A DNA stretch of 64,000 nt from BM003 sp963699835 (GCA_963699835.1 CAVOVJ010000003.1:543215-607214); one strand, 5' to 3'. Numbered from the stretch's first letter, positions 28,401-38,208 are shown. Numbers and translations: made by a program. Notes: generated by a model from the letters alone, not told the origin.

Positions 28401-28638
28401 GGCGTTCATTCTAGGATGCGTGCCAATGGCAATCGCGACCGGCCCGGGCGCGAACAGCCTGCACGCGATCGGTACCGGCGTCATCGGCGGGATGCTGGCG
28501 TCCACCCTTATCGCCTCGTTTTTCGTGCCGATGTTCTTCGTGATTCTCGAGTCGTTTTCCGAGCGCCGCGGCGGCCACAAGGCGGACGCGCAAACGGACG
28601 CGGCCACGGCGGCCGATCCTGCCGGGGAGGGTGCCTGA
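25463..28638 (+). CDS. RND multidrug efflux pump (AcrB/MexB family), about eight frame breaks
   Basis: A proton-driven inner-membrane transporter (HAE1 type). The total span of 3176 nt equals about 1058 codons, full length for the family. The sequence is conserved from SFFIDRPVFAAVISIVI to GVIGGMLASTLIASFFVPMFF but must be read across breaks near 25726, 25965, 26139, 26748, 26938, 27083 and 27849. All but the one at 26139 are +1. The proton-relay region GLVVDDAIIVVEAVEHKM with its Asp-Asp pair is intact, as is GLSAKNAILITEFA. Dense single-base breaks in one otherwise perfect gene point to sequence error; a fresh pseudogene is the alternative. Confidence 0.88.
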
Positions 28639-28639
28639 C

Positions 28640-30078
28640 ATGCGCTGGCCCTCGCGTTGGTTGACGGCACTGACGGCGGCGGCGATTGTCGGCTGTACTG
28701 TCGGACCGGACTATGAGCGACCGGAAGTCGATATGCCCGAATCGTGGCGGTTCGACTATTCGGAAGCTGCCGCCGCGATCAATACCCGGTGGTGGGAATA
28801 CTTCGATGATCCGGTGCTGACCGAGCTGATCGAGACCGCGTTGCGCGAGAATCAGGACGTTCGCATTGCGGCCGCGCGGGTCGAGCAGTTTCTGGGTGCG
28901 CTGCGTACCACGCGGTCGAGATTTTTCCCGCAGGTTGACTACCAGGGTGGGGTAAGCCGTAATCGGATCTCTGAAGACGCTTTTGGTTCCGCCGGAGTCG
29001 ATCCCTATTTCACCCAGTACGATGCGGCCGGCGGCGCATTCTGGCAGATCGATTTGTTCGGCCGGGTGCGGCGTCAGACCGAAGCGGCGCAGGCCCGCGT
29101 TTATGCGACCGAGCAGGCGCGTCGCGGTGTCATTCTGTCGCGTCGTCACGGCGGTTGCGCTCGAGTTATGTGACACTGCTCGGTCTCGACCGCCAGCTCG
29201 AAATTTCGCGCGCGACGCTGGAAAACTATGCCGGCACGCTGGAAATATTCGAATTGCGGCATAAGGGTGGCGTCGTATCAATGGTCGAGTTGTCGCAGGT
29301 ACGCTCCGAGTACCAGCGCGCTCTGGCGCAGATTCCGACGCTCGAGGCACAGGTCGCCGCGCAGGAAAACCTGTTGTCGATCATTGTCGGTCGCGACCCC
29401 GGGCCGATTCTGCGCGGCCGCAAAATCGATGCGCTGGCGCGGCCTGATGTGCCGGCGGCGTTGCCGGCTTCGCTGCTCGAGCGGCGTCCGGATGTCGTTC
29501 AGGCCGAGCAGAACCTGATCGCGGCCAATGCCGAGATTGGCGTGGCGAAGTCGCTGTACTACCCGGATATTTCAATGACCGCCAGTTATGGCGCCGCTAG
29601 CGAGGATCTCGACGACTTTCTCGACTCGTCGGCGCGGGCATGGTCGCTGGGCGCCAATATTGTCGGTCCGATCTTTACCGCGGGTGCGATCGCCGGTCAG
29701 GTCGATTCATCGGTAGCGGGGCGCGAAGCCGCGCTGCAGAGCTACCAGTTTACAATTCTCAATGCGCTGCGCGAGGTCAACGATGCATTGATCTCATCGA
29801 CCAAGTCGGTGGAGACCTATACGGCGCTTGCGGCCCGGGTGGATTCGTTGCGCGAGTATTCCCGGCTTGCGTATCTTCGATTCGATAACGGTGCGGCAAG
29901 TTACCTTGAAGTACTGTATGCGAATGAGCAGCTTTTCGATGCCGAGCTGATTGCAGTGCGGGCACAGGTCGATACTTTCAATAGCCTGATCGATGTCTAC
30001 AAATCGATGGGCGGTGGCTGGGTCGACGAGGCTGTCAGCCTTGCCCCGACTCCCGAGGAAGTGGTCTCACGGGAGTAG
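28640..30078 (+). CDS. RND outer-membrane factor (OprM/NodT family), two frame breaks
   Basis: A TolC-like trimeric outer-membrane channel lipoprotein. The ATG lies 1 nt after the pump stop. The signal peptide ends at lipobox AIVGC, followed by the family start TVGPDYERPEV. Two extra bases at about 29142 and 29162 interrupt GVILSVVTAVALSYVTLLGLDRQLEI, after which the frame is open to 30078. LLERRPDVVQAEQNL and the second repeat (FTAGAIAGQVDSS) are typical. About 479 aa after correction. Last gene of the tripartite operon. Confidence 0.88.
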
Positions 30079-30371
30079 CGGTTGGCCACGTGACTGTTCC
30101 GTTTTGATGCCGTGATGCGCGTTATACCGGTTCCGTCATGGCAATCAGGTTGCGCGAAAGGATAATCCCAGCGCGGTCTCGTTGGCCGGCGACCACACCG
30201 TGCGGGCGAGAATCCATGGCCGACCGGGACGACGTCAGCCTTGCCGCTCGCCCCCGTTTTACCGATGAACACTGGCAGGGTGCGCCTGAATCCCGAGACC
30301 GGTGCGCCGGAATGGAGAAAGTGTTGGAGCGCCACCCTTGAGGTGTTGTTTTCGCCGCGGTAGGGTGAGGT
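30079..30371. other. Intergenic region after the efflux operon, nothing identified
   Basis: About 290 nt between the outer-membrane factor and the DM13 gene. Short frames here are out of family and GC-driven. I see no tRNA, clear terminator or operator. Confidence 0.4.
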
Positions 30372-30860
30372 ATGATGCGACGTCTTTTTCTGGGTGCACT
30401 GGTCGGTGGCGTTCTCGGCGTACTGGCTGGGTTTGCCATCGGGATATTTGCCTATCCGTATATTTTTCTTGCGGATATCGTTGCCGACGAAAGACCCGAT
30501 GCAGCCGACATGGATACGGTTGTTGCGACGGGCGAATTTATCCATGCGAATCCTGCCGATCCAATCCACTATGGCAGCGGCGGGCTGACCGTCTATCGCG
30601 GCGTGGTGCAGTTGCATCAGGATTTCGAGGTCGGACCGGGTCCGGCCTACCACGTCTACCTGGTGCCCGATGCCAGTGTTACTCCCGCCACAGATGTCGC
30701 CCGGGCCATGTTCGTCGATCTCGGGCGGCTGCGCGCTTTTCGCGGCAGTCAGATTTATCGCATACCCGACGGTGTTGATCTCGCAAAGTTCGGCAGCGTT
30801 GTGATCTGGTGCGAGCATTTCGGTGTGCTCATCTCGCCAGCGAGTTTGCGTTTCGAATAG
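30372..30860 (+). CDS. Membrane-anchored DM13 domain protein
   Basis: A 162-aa protein with an N-terminal glycine-rich membrane segment (about 5-30) and a periplasmic DM13 domain (about 53-160). The domain shows GEFIHANPADPIHYGSGG, then VQLHQDFEVGPGPAYHVYLV and the conserved cysteine in VIWCEHFGVLISPASL. DM13 has been proposed to be a redox or electron-transfer domain with a nearly invariant cysteine. It stands alone between the efflux operon and the DUF211 cassette. Confidence 0.8.
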   Translation: MMRRLFLGALVGGVLGVLAGFAIGIFAYPYIFLADIVADERPDAADMDTVVATGEFIHANPADPIHYGSGGLTVYRGVVQLHQDFEVGPGPAYHVYLVPDASVTPATDVARAMFVDLGRLRAFRGSQIYRIPDGVDLAKFGSVVIWCEHFGVLISPASLRFE

Positions 30861-31070
30861 GTAGATGCCGGGATGGACATGGCGATCACGGAGTTTTTTA
30901 ATCGATCTGTCAACGATTGTTAAGGGTCAGGCGGTGGACGGCACGAGTCATGGATCTGGCGGCGCAGCATATCCGGTCGGTCGCCGGTCGGTCGGCCGAC
31001 GGGGTGCCGATGCGGGGTTTGCCCCGGCAGTCGAGACGGGTTGCGGTCAGCGCGATCTTTCGAGGATGCG

Positions 31071-31340
31071 ATGATCGCTAACAAGCGAATTGTGCTCGAT
31101 GTGCTCAAACCGCACGACCCGAATATTCTCGATTTTGGCAGGTTTATTGCTGGCCGGGGCGAATACCGGGTCAGGGTCACAATGCTGGAGATGGATGACG
31201 CAACCCAGACGCTGCAGGTCGTGATCGAGGGGGATGATATCGACTTTGCAAACATCGAAGAGGCGATCACTGGTTTCGGGGCATCGCTGCACAGCATCGA
31301 CGAAATAGAAGTGCTGAGCGAGTCCGGTCCTTCTGACTGA
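31071..31340 (+). CDS. DUF211 family protein
   Basis: An 89-aa protein with the DUF211 pattern: VLDVLKPHDPNILDF, a central EMDDATQTLQVVIEGDDIDF, and ITGFGASLHSIDEIEV. DUF211 is common in archaea and has a ferredoxin-like fold that resembles small-ligand or metal-sensing domains. The function is undetermined. The ATG at 31071 has a GAGGA site; an in-frame TTG at 31041 is less likely. It leads a three-gene same-strand cassette with a VIT-like transporter (21-nt gap) and a P-type ATPase. Confidence 0.82.
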   Translation: MIANKRIVLDVLKPHDPNILDFGRFIAGRGEYRVRVTMLEMDDATQTLQVVIEGDDIDFANIEEAITGFGASLHSIDEIEVLSESGPSD

Positions 31341-31361
31341 CGCGCTGCACCGGACCTGGCG

Positions 31362-31949
31362 ATGGCGCAAAACGAGTTTCTTGAGTTGCGTCGTCATTTG
31401 TCGCGCTCCGAGGCGATTGCACGCAGGTATTTCGTGGTCAACGGATTCGATGGGGCGCTGACCATGCTGGGTATGCTGACCGGCTTTTATCTCGGCGGAG
31501 ACGTAGATACCGCGATCGTAATCCGCGCATGCGTCGGTGCCGCAGTCGCGCTAGGCGTGAGCGGTGTCTCGAGCGCGTATCTCAGCGAATCGGCGGAGCG
31601 GCGCCATGCGTTGTCCCGGTTAGAGCATTCGATGATGACCGATCTGTCGGAGACCGCTCAGGGACGTGCAGTGTGGTTCGTATCGGGGTTCGTCGCACTG
31701 GCGAACGGATTAGCTCCGGTGCTCCTGGCGGTCATAATCATTACTCCCCTATGGCTTGACCACACCGGTGTTCCAGTGCCACTCGCGCCATTGCCTGCTG
31801 CCATCGCTACCGCGCTTTTCGTTATCTTCCTGCTCGGGGCGCTGATTGGCCGGATAGGTGGCATCGCGTGGTGGCGTAGCGGACTGAAGACGGCGGCCAT
31901 TGCGCTCATCACATTGTTGCTGATCATTCTGCTCGGAGGCAGCGTGTGA
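31362..31949 (+). CDS. VIT1/CCC1-like membrane protein
   Basis: A 195-aa protein with a short N-terminal helix and about five membrane segments. GFDGALTMLGMLTGFYLGG matches the first helix of the vacuolar iron transporter (VIT/CCC1) family, in which D and M residues in this helix carry Fe(II) or Mn(II). GVSGVSSAYLSESAERR matches the second helix and the cytoplasmic metal-binding start. The long soluble metal-binding domain of plant VIT1 is absent. The stop overlaps the ATPase start (GTGA), so the genes are coupled. Confidence 0.75.
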   Translation: MAQNEFLELRRHLSRSEAIARRYFVVNGFDGALTMLGMLTGFYLGGDVDTAIVIRACVGAAVALGVSGVSSAYLSESAERRHALSRLEHSMMTDLSETAQGRAVWFVSGFVALANGLAPVLLAVIIITPLWLDHTGVPVPLAPLPAAIATALFVIFLLGALIGRIGGIAWWRSGLKTAAIALITLLLIILLGGSV

Positions 31950-34594
31950 CGCAGATTCGGCGCGATGCCGGCGCATGGCATTGCGCTGACAGAAGCGAAG
32001 CGCTGGCCCGGCTGGACAGCGATGCGTTACTGGGGCTCTCGGCTGCGGAGGTCGCAACGCGGCAGCAACGATTCGGGCGCAACGAGATTTCAGGAGGCCC
32101 ACGCCGCACGCTTCCGACGATGGTGGTGCGCCAGTTCTCCGATTTCATGATCCTGGTGCTGCTCGCGGCCGCAGTCGTATCCGGCATAATTGGCGAACCG
32201 CGCGATACGATTGCGATCGTTGTCATCGTGTTGCTCAACGCCGTGATTGGCGTTGTTCAGGAATATCGGGCCGAGCGGGCTACCGCCGCGCTGCGGCGGA
32301 TGGCGGCGCCCGACGCCAGGGTCCGCCGCGACGGCGAAACTGTCACTCTTCGAGCGACTGGCCTCGTGCCCGGTGACATCGTCGAACTCGAGGCGGGCGA
32401 TGTCGTTCCGGCCGATCTCAGAGTGCTCGAGGCGGCCGGGCTTCAGGCCGACGAGTCGGCGCTCACCGGGGAGTCTCGGGCCGTCGAGAAAACCCGCGAC
32501 CGGTTCGACGAACCCGATCTGCCGCTTGGCGACCGGCGCAATCTCTGTTTCAAAGGCACGAATATTACTCGAGGAACAGGGCTCGGAGTCGTGATCGCGA
32601 CCGGTATGGAGACTGAACTCGGGCGCATCGCGGATCTACTGACGCGAGAAAGAGGCGTCAGAACACCACTGCAGCGACGGATGGCACGATTCGGCCGATA
32701 TCTGGCGCTGGCGGTTATCGCGATTTGCGTCATCGTCTTCGTGGCCGGTCTGATGCAGGGCCAGCCACCGCTGCTGATGGTACTGACCGCCATCAGTCTC
32801 GCGGTTGCGGCTATCCCGGAAGCCCTCCCCGCAGTAATTACCGTGTCACTGGCGCTCGGCGCGGGCCGGCTCAGCCGTCGCAATTGCCTCGTTCGAAATC
32901 TGCCCGCGGTCGAGGCGCTCGGCTCCGTGACCGTCATATGTACGGACAAAACCGGGACCCTGACCCAAAATCGTATGTCCGTCGAGGCAGTTGTCACAGC
33001 GGGCGAGCGCCACACGGAGTCTTCCGGATCTGCAGATGGGCGCCCCCGGCGTGAACTGGGCACCGCAATGGCGCTCTCAAACGATGTGCATGCGGAGAGC
33101 AGCGGAGACTTTGTGGGTGAGCCGACCGAACTCGCCATCTGTCTCTGGGCCGAGCAGGCCGGATATCAGAGAGCAGCGCTGGAAAAGGAAAAACCGCGCG
33201 TTGCCGAAATCCCGTTCGACAGTGACCGTAAGCTCATGACCACCATTCACCGTAGCGCGACAGGCATCGTTGCATACGTCAAAGGTGCCCCGGAGGTAGT
33301 GGTCCCTCGCTGCCGCGACGAATTGGCCCCAGACGGTGTCCGCGCGCTCGCGGGCAAAGAAGTACTCGATACGGCTTCGGCACTTGCAACTGAGGGATAT
33401 CGCGTTCTTGCGCTTGCCGAACGGCGCTTCGATAACCTGCCCCAACCTCTGGAAGCCGCGGAGCAGGGCCTGACGTTACTAGGGCTCGTGGCATTGATTG
33501 ACCCGCCGCGACCGGAGGCCGCGCAAGCAGTGGCCGAATGCAAGGGGGCGGGAATCAAGCCGGTGATGATAACGGGTGACCATCCCGGTACCGCATCCGC
33601 CATTGCAGCTCGGCTCGGTATTGCCAAAGAAAATGCAGACGTGATGTCCGGACAGCGGCTTGCGGAAATGTCCGACGCGGAGTTTGCGCGCGTCATCGGC
33701 GACATCGATGTCTATGCACGGGTCAACCCGGAGCAGAAGATCGGCATCGTCAAGGCGCTGCAGGACCGCGGCGAATTTGTCGCAATGACCGGCGATGGGG
33801 TGAACGATGCCCCCGCGCTGAAACGTGCCGGAATCGGTGTGGCGATGGGCAAGCAGGGCACCGATGTCGCGCGGCAGGCGGCCGACATGGTTTTGCTGGA
33901 TGATAATTTCGCGACGATCGTCAGCGCAGTGCGGGAGGGCCGGCGCATCTTCGATAACATCCGGAAGTTCATCAAATACACGATGAGTTCGAACTCCGGT
34001 GAAATCTGGACGCTGTTTCTCGCCCCTTTTCTCGGGTTGCCGATTCCGTTGTTGCCGATCCATATCCTATGGATAAATCTGGTGACGGACGGCTTGCCCG
34101 GGCTCGCCCTGAGCGCCGAGCCAGCCGAGCCGACGGTGATGCAACGGCCGCCCAGGCATCCCCGGGAAAGCGTTTTCGCGCATGGCATGTGGCAGCACAT
34201 TATCTGGGTCGGATTGCTGATAGGCGGGCTTTCGCTCGCAGCCCAGGCCTGGGCTCTCGCGCGGGAAGCGCCATACTGGCAGACCATCGTGTTCACGGTG
34301 CTGACATTTTCACAGCTGTTTCATGCGCTCGCGGTACGCAGCGAACGTGAATCGCTGTTCAGTCGCGGTGTTGTCAGCAACCTTCCGTTGCTGGGCGCGG
34401 TGCTTCTGACTGTAGGTCTGCAGCTCGCAGTGATTTACCTGCCGGCGCTGAATCCGGTGTTCAAAACGATGCCATTGCCACTGTTCGACCTGCTCATATG
34501 CTTGGCAGTGTCTGCAGTGGTTTTGCTGGCGGTGGAGGTCGAAAAAGCGTTATTGCGCCGCGGCCGGCTATATGGGGAACCGGCATCGGCCTGA
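31946..34594 (+). CDS. P-type cation ATPase (P2/PMR1-like, HAD-IC)
   Basis: An 882-aa cation pump with N-terminal cation ATPase domain, TGES actuator motif, phosphorylation aspartate D334 in CTDKTGTLTQN, MTGDGVNDAPALKRAGIGVAMG hinge and C-terminal transmembrane region. The PEALP motif in helix 4 (AIPEALPAVI) fits Ca/Mn or Na/K-type P2 pumps and not heavy-metal P1B pumps, which carry CPC. Start is GTG at 31946 within the VIT-like stop codon. Ion choice cannot be set from sequence; the VIT-like neighbour suggests a divalent metal. Confidence 0.9.
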   Translation: MTQIRRDAGAWHCADRSEALARLDSDALLGLSAAEVATRQQRFGRNEISGGPRRTLPTMVVRQFSDFMILVLLAAAVVSGIIGEPRDTIAIVVIVLLNAVIGVVQEYRAERATAALRRMAAPDARVRRDGETVTLRATGLVPGDIVELEAGDVVPADLRVLEAAGLQADESALTGESRAVEKTRDRFDEPDLPLGDRRNLCFKGTNITRGTGLGVVIATGMETELGRIADLLTRERGVRTPLQRRMARFGRYLALAVIAICVIVFVAGLMQGQPPLLMVLTAISLAVAAIPEALPAVITVSLALGAGRLSRRNCLVRNLPAVEALGSVTVICTDKTGTLTQNRMSVEAVVTAGERHTESSGSADGRPRRELGTAMALSNDVHAESSGDFVGEPTELAICLWAEQAGYQRAALEKEKPRVAEIPFDSDRKLMTTIHRSATGIVAYVKGAPEVVVPRCRDELAPDGVRALAGKEVLDTASALATEGYRVLALAERRFDNLPQPLEAAEQGLTLLGLVALIDPPRPEAAQAVAECKGAGIKPVMITGDHPGTASAIAARLGIAKENADVMSGQRLAEMSDAEFARVIGDIDVYARVNPEQKIGIVKALQDRGEFVAMTGDGVNDAPALKRAGIGVAMGKQGTDVARQAADMVLLDDNFATIVSAVREGRRIFDNIRKFIKYTMSSNSGEIWTLFLAPFLGLPIPLLPIHILWINLVTDGLPGLALSAEPAEPTVMQRPPRHPRESVFAHGMWQHIIWVGLLIGGLSLAAQAWALAREAPYWQTIVFTVLTFSQLFHALAVRSERESLFSRGVVSNLPLLGAVLLTVGLQLAVIYLPALNPVFKTMPLPLFDLLICLAVSAVVLLAVEVEKALLRRGRLYGEPASA

Positions 34595-35011
34595 ACGACG
34601 CCGTGGCGGAATTTCTTTTTTGCCGCGCTGCGCGTCGGGATCAGTCGGCATGGTCTCAGCGGCAGTGCTCATGGTTTCGCTGCAGTACTTTGCGGCCGAT
34701 TGCATCTGTGTATCGCGCCACGCTGCCGGAACACGCCCAACTGAAATAGCGTCGCCTGGGCTGTCTGTTTGATGCGGCGGTCGACGGTTCACCTGGCGGT
34801 TGTGCCGTCTTTTTACTGTGCCGTCAGTGCGATCGGTTTTTGTCGGCCACGAGACCCGGTCATCACGATTGCATGATGGTCCCCGGATGCCGGGCCAGCC
34901 TCTGCATAGAGTATTAAAGAGTACGGTTGCGGCAGTCAGCGGCAAAGTCATTGGCGAAATCGTCGGCGCTCAGCACCGGTGTCCGCCGCGCTCGACAGGC
35001 TGATTGCGCCG
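34595..35011. other. Intergenic region between P-type ATPase and DUF4920 gene
   Basis: About 417 nt between convergent genes. Open frames here have no family resemblance and biased composition. A T run at 34615-34620 follows a weak stem and could end ATPase transcription. Nothing else is convincing. Confidence 0.35.
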
Positions 35012-35515
35012 TCAGCCTTTTGGAATTATCACCGTCGTCGCGACGATCCCGTATTCTGCCTGCGGCCCGGATATCTCCATCGGGTCTGCCCCGGCGTCTT
35101 CGGCGAAATGGCGCGCTTTCTCCTCGCTGAGCTCGTTCTTGCTGAAGGTGCCGACGATCGTCACTGTTTTGCCGCCGGAATCCGTCGGTACGAAAAAGCT
35201 GTAATCGACGAAAGTGATGCGAGCGACATTGCTTCCATCCCGGGCAATGAAGAAACATCCCTTCTTTTGACAGACCTTGGCCACGCTCGCTTTCACCAGG
35301 ACCCGGTCGCCATCATGCTGATCAGCTTTTGCGATGATTTCGCCAAGACTCCTGGCTTCGCTGAGGTCGCTGTCAAGAGCGTTCACAGGCGCGCCAAAAA
35401 CCTCGTAGTCCGCGGTGCTTGCTACGGGTTCGGAAAGCCTTATCGGCGCCGGGTCGGTCGCCCACGCCGGCAATGAAAAAAACACCGTTAATGCCACAAC
35501 AGAGAACTTCTTCAT
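35012..35515 (-). CDS. DUF4920 secreted protein
   Basis: A 167-aa protein with a signal peptide (VVALTVFFSLPAWA). The DUF4920 core has VLVKASVAKVCQKKGCFF with a CxxxxC pair, then ITFVDYSFFVPTDSGGKTV and a C-terminal EYGIVATTVII. Family members are periplasmic and of unknown role. The two cysteines could hold a metal or form a disulfide. Single gene, convergent with the P-type ATPase. Confidence 0.85.
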   Translation of the reverse strand: MKKFSVVALTVFFSLPAWATDPAPIRLSEPVASTADYEVFGAPVNALDSDLSEARSLGEIIAKADQHDGDRVLVKASVAKVCQKKGCFFIARDGSNVARITFVDYSFFVPTDSGGKTVTIVGTFSKNELSEEKARHFAEDAGADPMEISGPQAEYGIVATTVIIPKG

Positions 35516-35725
35516 GGTTTCTCCCTCGGCGCCAGCCGGGCACGGACTGTTTCCTGTAGCCGACCCGTACCGTTATCTGCGAGTCTGACACCGGAGAATA
35601 TCATTGCTGCCGCGGCGCGGGCGTCGATTTTTTGCGCCGGAGGGGAGCCACTGGCCAGATGTCCGACGGGCGGTAACCTCGACGCGAGTGGCGAACGGAG
35701 TCGGGACAACGGCTTTGTCGATGGC

Positions 35726-36154
35726 TCAGTCGACGGATCTGCGGTCGCCGCTTGAGCGTCTTTCTCCGTGTTGATGCGTGGGGTCGAAGCCGTTGAGCGT
35801 CGGTATTGGCAATCGTCGTTCTTCATGGGTTCGGCGATCGCTGTGATGGCGGTAGCGGCAGTCGCAGCGGCTCTTGTCGCAGCCCGGTCGTGGCAGCGGC
35901 GGCGCATCGGCCGAGAGAAAGCGCTGTTCCCGCAGTCCGCGGACCGCATCGCAGGGGAAAGGGCCCATATGAATTGAGACGGCGTGCATGTCGGAATCGG
36001 GTGCCGCACTGTTGTCCGCGCCGGGATTTGCCGTGGTCTGCATGCCACGGCCCGATGGGCGGTGAGTGGATTCGGGTTTGCTGCGGCGCAGCACCGCAAA
36101 GGCGGTAGGGATGGCGATCAGGCCGGCAACGAGTGCGAGTGTCGAAAACAACAT
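35726..36154 (-). CDS. Membrane-anchored Cys/His-rich small protein
   Basis: A 142-aa protein with one N-terminal membrane segment (MLFSTLALVAGLIAIPTAFAV), a Pro/Ser linker, then a conserved-looking block HAVSIHMGPFPCDAVRGLR, QRFLSADAPPLPRPGC and DKSRCDCRYRHHSDRR, with four cysteines and paired histidines. The C-terminal tail has two RR motifs (HGERRSSGDRR). I recall similar uncharacterised proteins in Beta- and Gammaproteobacteria, but know no function. The Cys spacing suggests a metal or Fe-S site. Confidence 0.65.
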   Translation of the reverse strand: MLFSTLALVAGLIAIPTAFAVLRRSKPESTHRPSGRGMQTTANPGADNSAAPDSDMHAVSIHMGPFPCDAVRGLREQRFLSADAPPLPRPGCDKSRCDCRYRHHSDRRTHEERRLPIPTLNGFDPTHQHGERRSSGDRRSVD

Positions 36155-36303
36155 GATTCTGGTCTCCCGCGCTTACAACCGCGAGAATCGCATTTGTCCG
36201 CCGCCGCGGACAATGATCCGGTTCACATATCTCGGTCCCACACGGTTGGGTGTGGCGGCAAGCGCCGGTTCGGTTTTGCGCCGATTTGGATACAATCCGG
36301 CCC

Positions 36304-38208
36304 ATGCTACGCCTCGCCAGACTCGCTTTGCGCCGCGGTCCCAACTTGTTGCTGGAGGACGTGACACTCCAGGTGCATGCCGGGCAGAAAGTCGGTGTGA
36401 CCGGTGCCAACGGCAGCGGAAAGTCGAGCCTGTTTTCGTTGTTGCTCGGAGAGATCGGCGCGGACAGCGGTGAATGCGAGGTGCCGGCAAATTGGGTCAT
36501 TGCCCATGTCGAGCAACAAACACCCTCCGGTTCGTGTGCGGCGATCGAATACGTTGTGGATGGTGACCGCGAGCTGCGGCGCATCGAGCACGAGCTGGCG
36601 GCGGCAGAGCATGAAGCCAACGATGCTGCGATTGCGTCGTTGCATGCCCGGCTCGATGCGGCCGACGGCTACACTGCACGCAGTCGTGGTGCGCGTCTCT
36701 TGCACGGCCTCGGTTTCGCGGCCGCAGACATCGAGCGCCCGGTTGAAACATTTTCCGGTGGTTGGCGAATGCGTCTCGCGTTGGCAAAGGCGCTGATGTG
36801 CCGGTCCGACCTGCTACTGCTGGATGAGCCGACCAACCACCTCGACCTTGATGCGGTGATCTGGCTCGAGGGCTGGCTGCGCGCCTACCCGGGTACGCTG
36901 TTGCTGATCTCGCACGATCGCGATTTCCTCGACAGCGTCGCGGAGAACATCGTGCATCTCGAGCGCGGGCAGGCGACGCTGTACCCGGGAAACTATTCGG
37001 CTTTTGAACGAATCCGCGCCGAGCGCCTGGCGCATCAGCAGTCGCAGTTCGCAAAGCAACAGCGCGATATTGCGCATATCCGTTCCTACGTCGACCGGTT
37101 TCGCGCCAAGAAAGACAAGGCACGCCAGGCGCAAAGCCGCCTGAAAGCATTGCAGCGAATGGAGTTGATCGCGCCGGCCCATGTTGATTCGCCGTTCCGC
37201 TTTCGTATGCGGCAACCTGAGAAAATCCCGAGCCCGTTGTTACGGCTCGACAACGTGGCCGCGGGTTATGGCGATAAGGCCGTCATCGCTGCGGTGCGCT
37301 GCGACCTCGTGCCGGGTGATCGCATCGGTTTGCTCGGTGCCAACGGTGCCGGCAAGTCCACGCTGATAAAGCTGCTCGCCGGTGTTATCGCCCCGCTGCA
37401 GGGCGACTTCGAAGCCGCCAGGGACCTGCGGGCCGGCTACTTTGCCCAGCACCAGGTCGATCAGCTCGAGCCGGGCAGCTCACCGCTCGAGCATCTGGTC
37501 CGAATCGATCCCGCGGCCCGGGAGGCGGAATTGCGCGGGTTCCTTGGAGGATTCGGGTTTTCGGCGGAGAAAGCGTTGCTGCCGACAGGACCGTTTTCCG
37601 GAGGTGAGAAATCGCGCCTTGCGCTGGCTCTTCTGGTTTACCAGTGCCCGAATTTGCTCTTGCTGGACGAGCCGACCAATCATCTGGATCTCGAAATGCG
37701 CCAGGCGCTGGCCGTCGCATTGCAGGACTTTTCCGGGGCAATGGTGATCGTTTCGCATGACCGCCACCTGCTGCGGGTCACGACGGACCAGCTGTGGCTG
37801 GTGAGTGATGGGCGGGTTGCGGAGTTCGAGGACAGTCTTGATGACTACCCGGCATGGCTTGCACGCCGGGCGCGCGGGGAGAGCGCTGATACCGCCGTGT
37901 CGGTCGCGGAATCCGGCGCCACGGCGCGAAAGCAGCGCAGGCGCGAGGAAGCCGAGATTCGCAGGCAGCTTGCTCCACTGCGCCGACGCCTGGAAAAGGC
38001 GGAAACCGCGCTGTCTGAACTCCAGGCGCAGGAAGCCGATCTCATCGGGAAGCTGAGCGAGACCGGTCTTTACGATGCCGCGGACAGGTCGGAACTTCAT
38101 GCACTGCTTGCCCGGCAACGTGAGGTGAAGCGCGCGCTTTCCTTGCAGGAAGAGGAGTGGCTGGCAGCAGGCGCGGCGCTGGAGGAACTCGAATCGACCC
38201 AGGGATAG
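36304..38208 (+). CDS. ABC-F ATPase (YheS/Uup-like)
   Basis: A 634-aa cytoplasmic protein with two ABC modules and no membrane segment. ABC-F proteins act on the ribosome. Walker A motifs are GANGSGKSS and GANGAGKST, signatures FSGGWRMRLA and FSGGEKSRLA, and Walker B is LLLLDEPTNHLDL in both halves. The arm and linker (SYVDRFRAKKDKARQAQSR) matches the P-site-tRNA interaction motif region. The C-terminal coiled coil (about 545-630) fits YheS. Start at 36304; single gene. Confidence 0.92.
   Translation: MLRLARLALRRGPNLLLEDVTLQVHAGQKVGVTGANGSGKSSLFSLLLGEIGADSGECEVPANWVIAHVEQQTPSGSCAAIEYVVDGDRELRRIEHELAAAEHEANDAAIASLHARLDAADGYTARSRGARLLHGLGFAAADIERPVETFSGGWRMRLALAKALMCRSDLLLLDEPTNHLDLDAVIWLEGWLRAYPGTLLLISHDRDFLDSVAENIVHLERGQATLYPGNYSAFERIRAERLAHQQSQFAKQQRDIAHIRSYVDRFRAKKDKARQAQSRLKALQRMELIAPAHVDSPFRFRMRQPEKIPSPLLRLDNVAAGYGDKAVIAAVRCDLVPGDRIGLLGANGAGKSTLIKLLAGVIAPLQGDFEAARDLRAGYFAQHQVDQLEPGSSPLEHLVRIDPAAREAELRGFLGGFGFSAEKALLPTGPFSGGEKSRLALALLVYQCPNLLLLDEPTNHLDLEMRQALAVALQDFSGAMVIVSHDRHLLRVTTDQLWLVSDGRVAEFEDSLDDYPAWLARRARGESADTAVSVAESGATARKQRRREEAEIRRQLAPLRRRLEKAETALSELQAQEADLIGKLSETGLYDAADRSELHALLARQREVKRALSLQEEEWLAAGAALEELESTQG

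Noticed and set aside
35768..36108. Short plus-strand ORFs opposite the Cys-rich protein
   Set aside because: The minus-strand frame has a membrane anchor and patterned Cys/His residues; the plus frames do not look like proteins.
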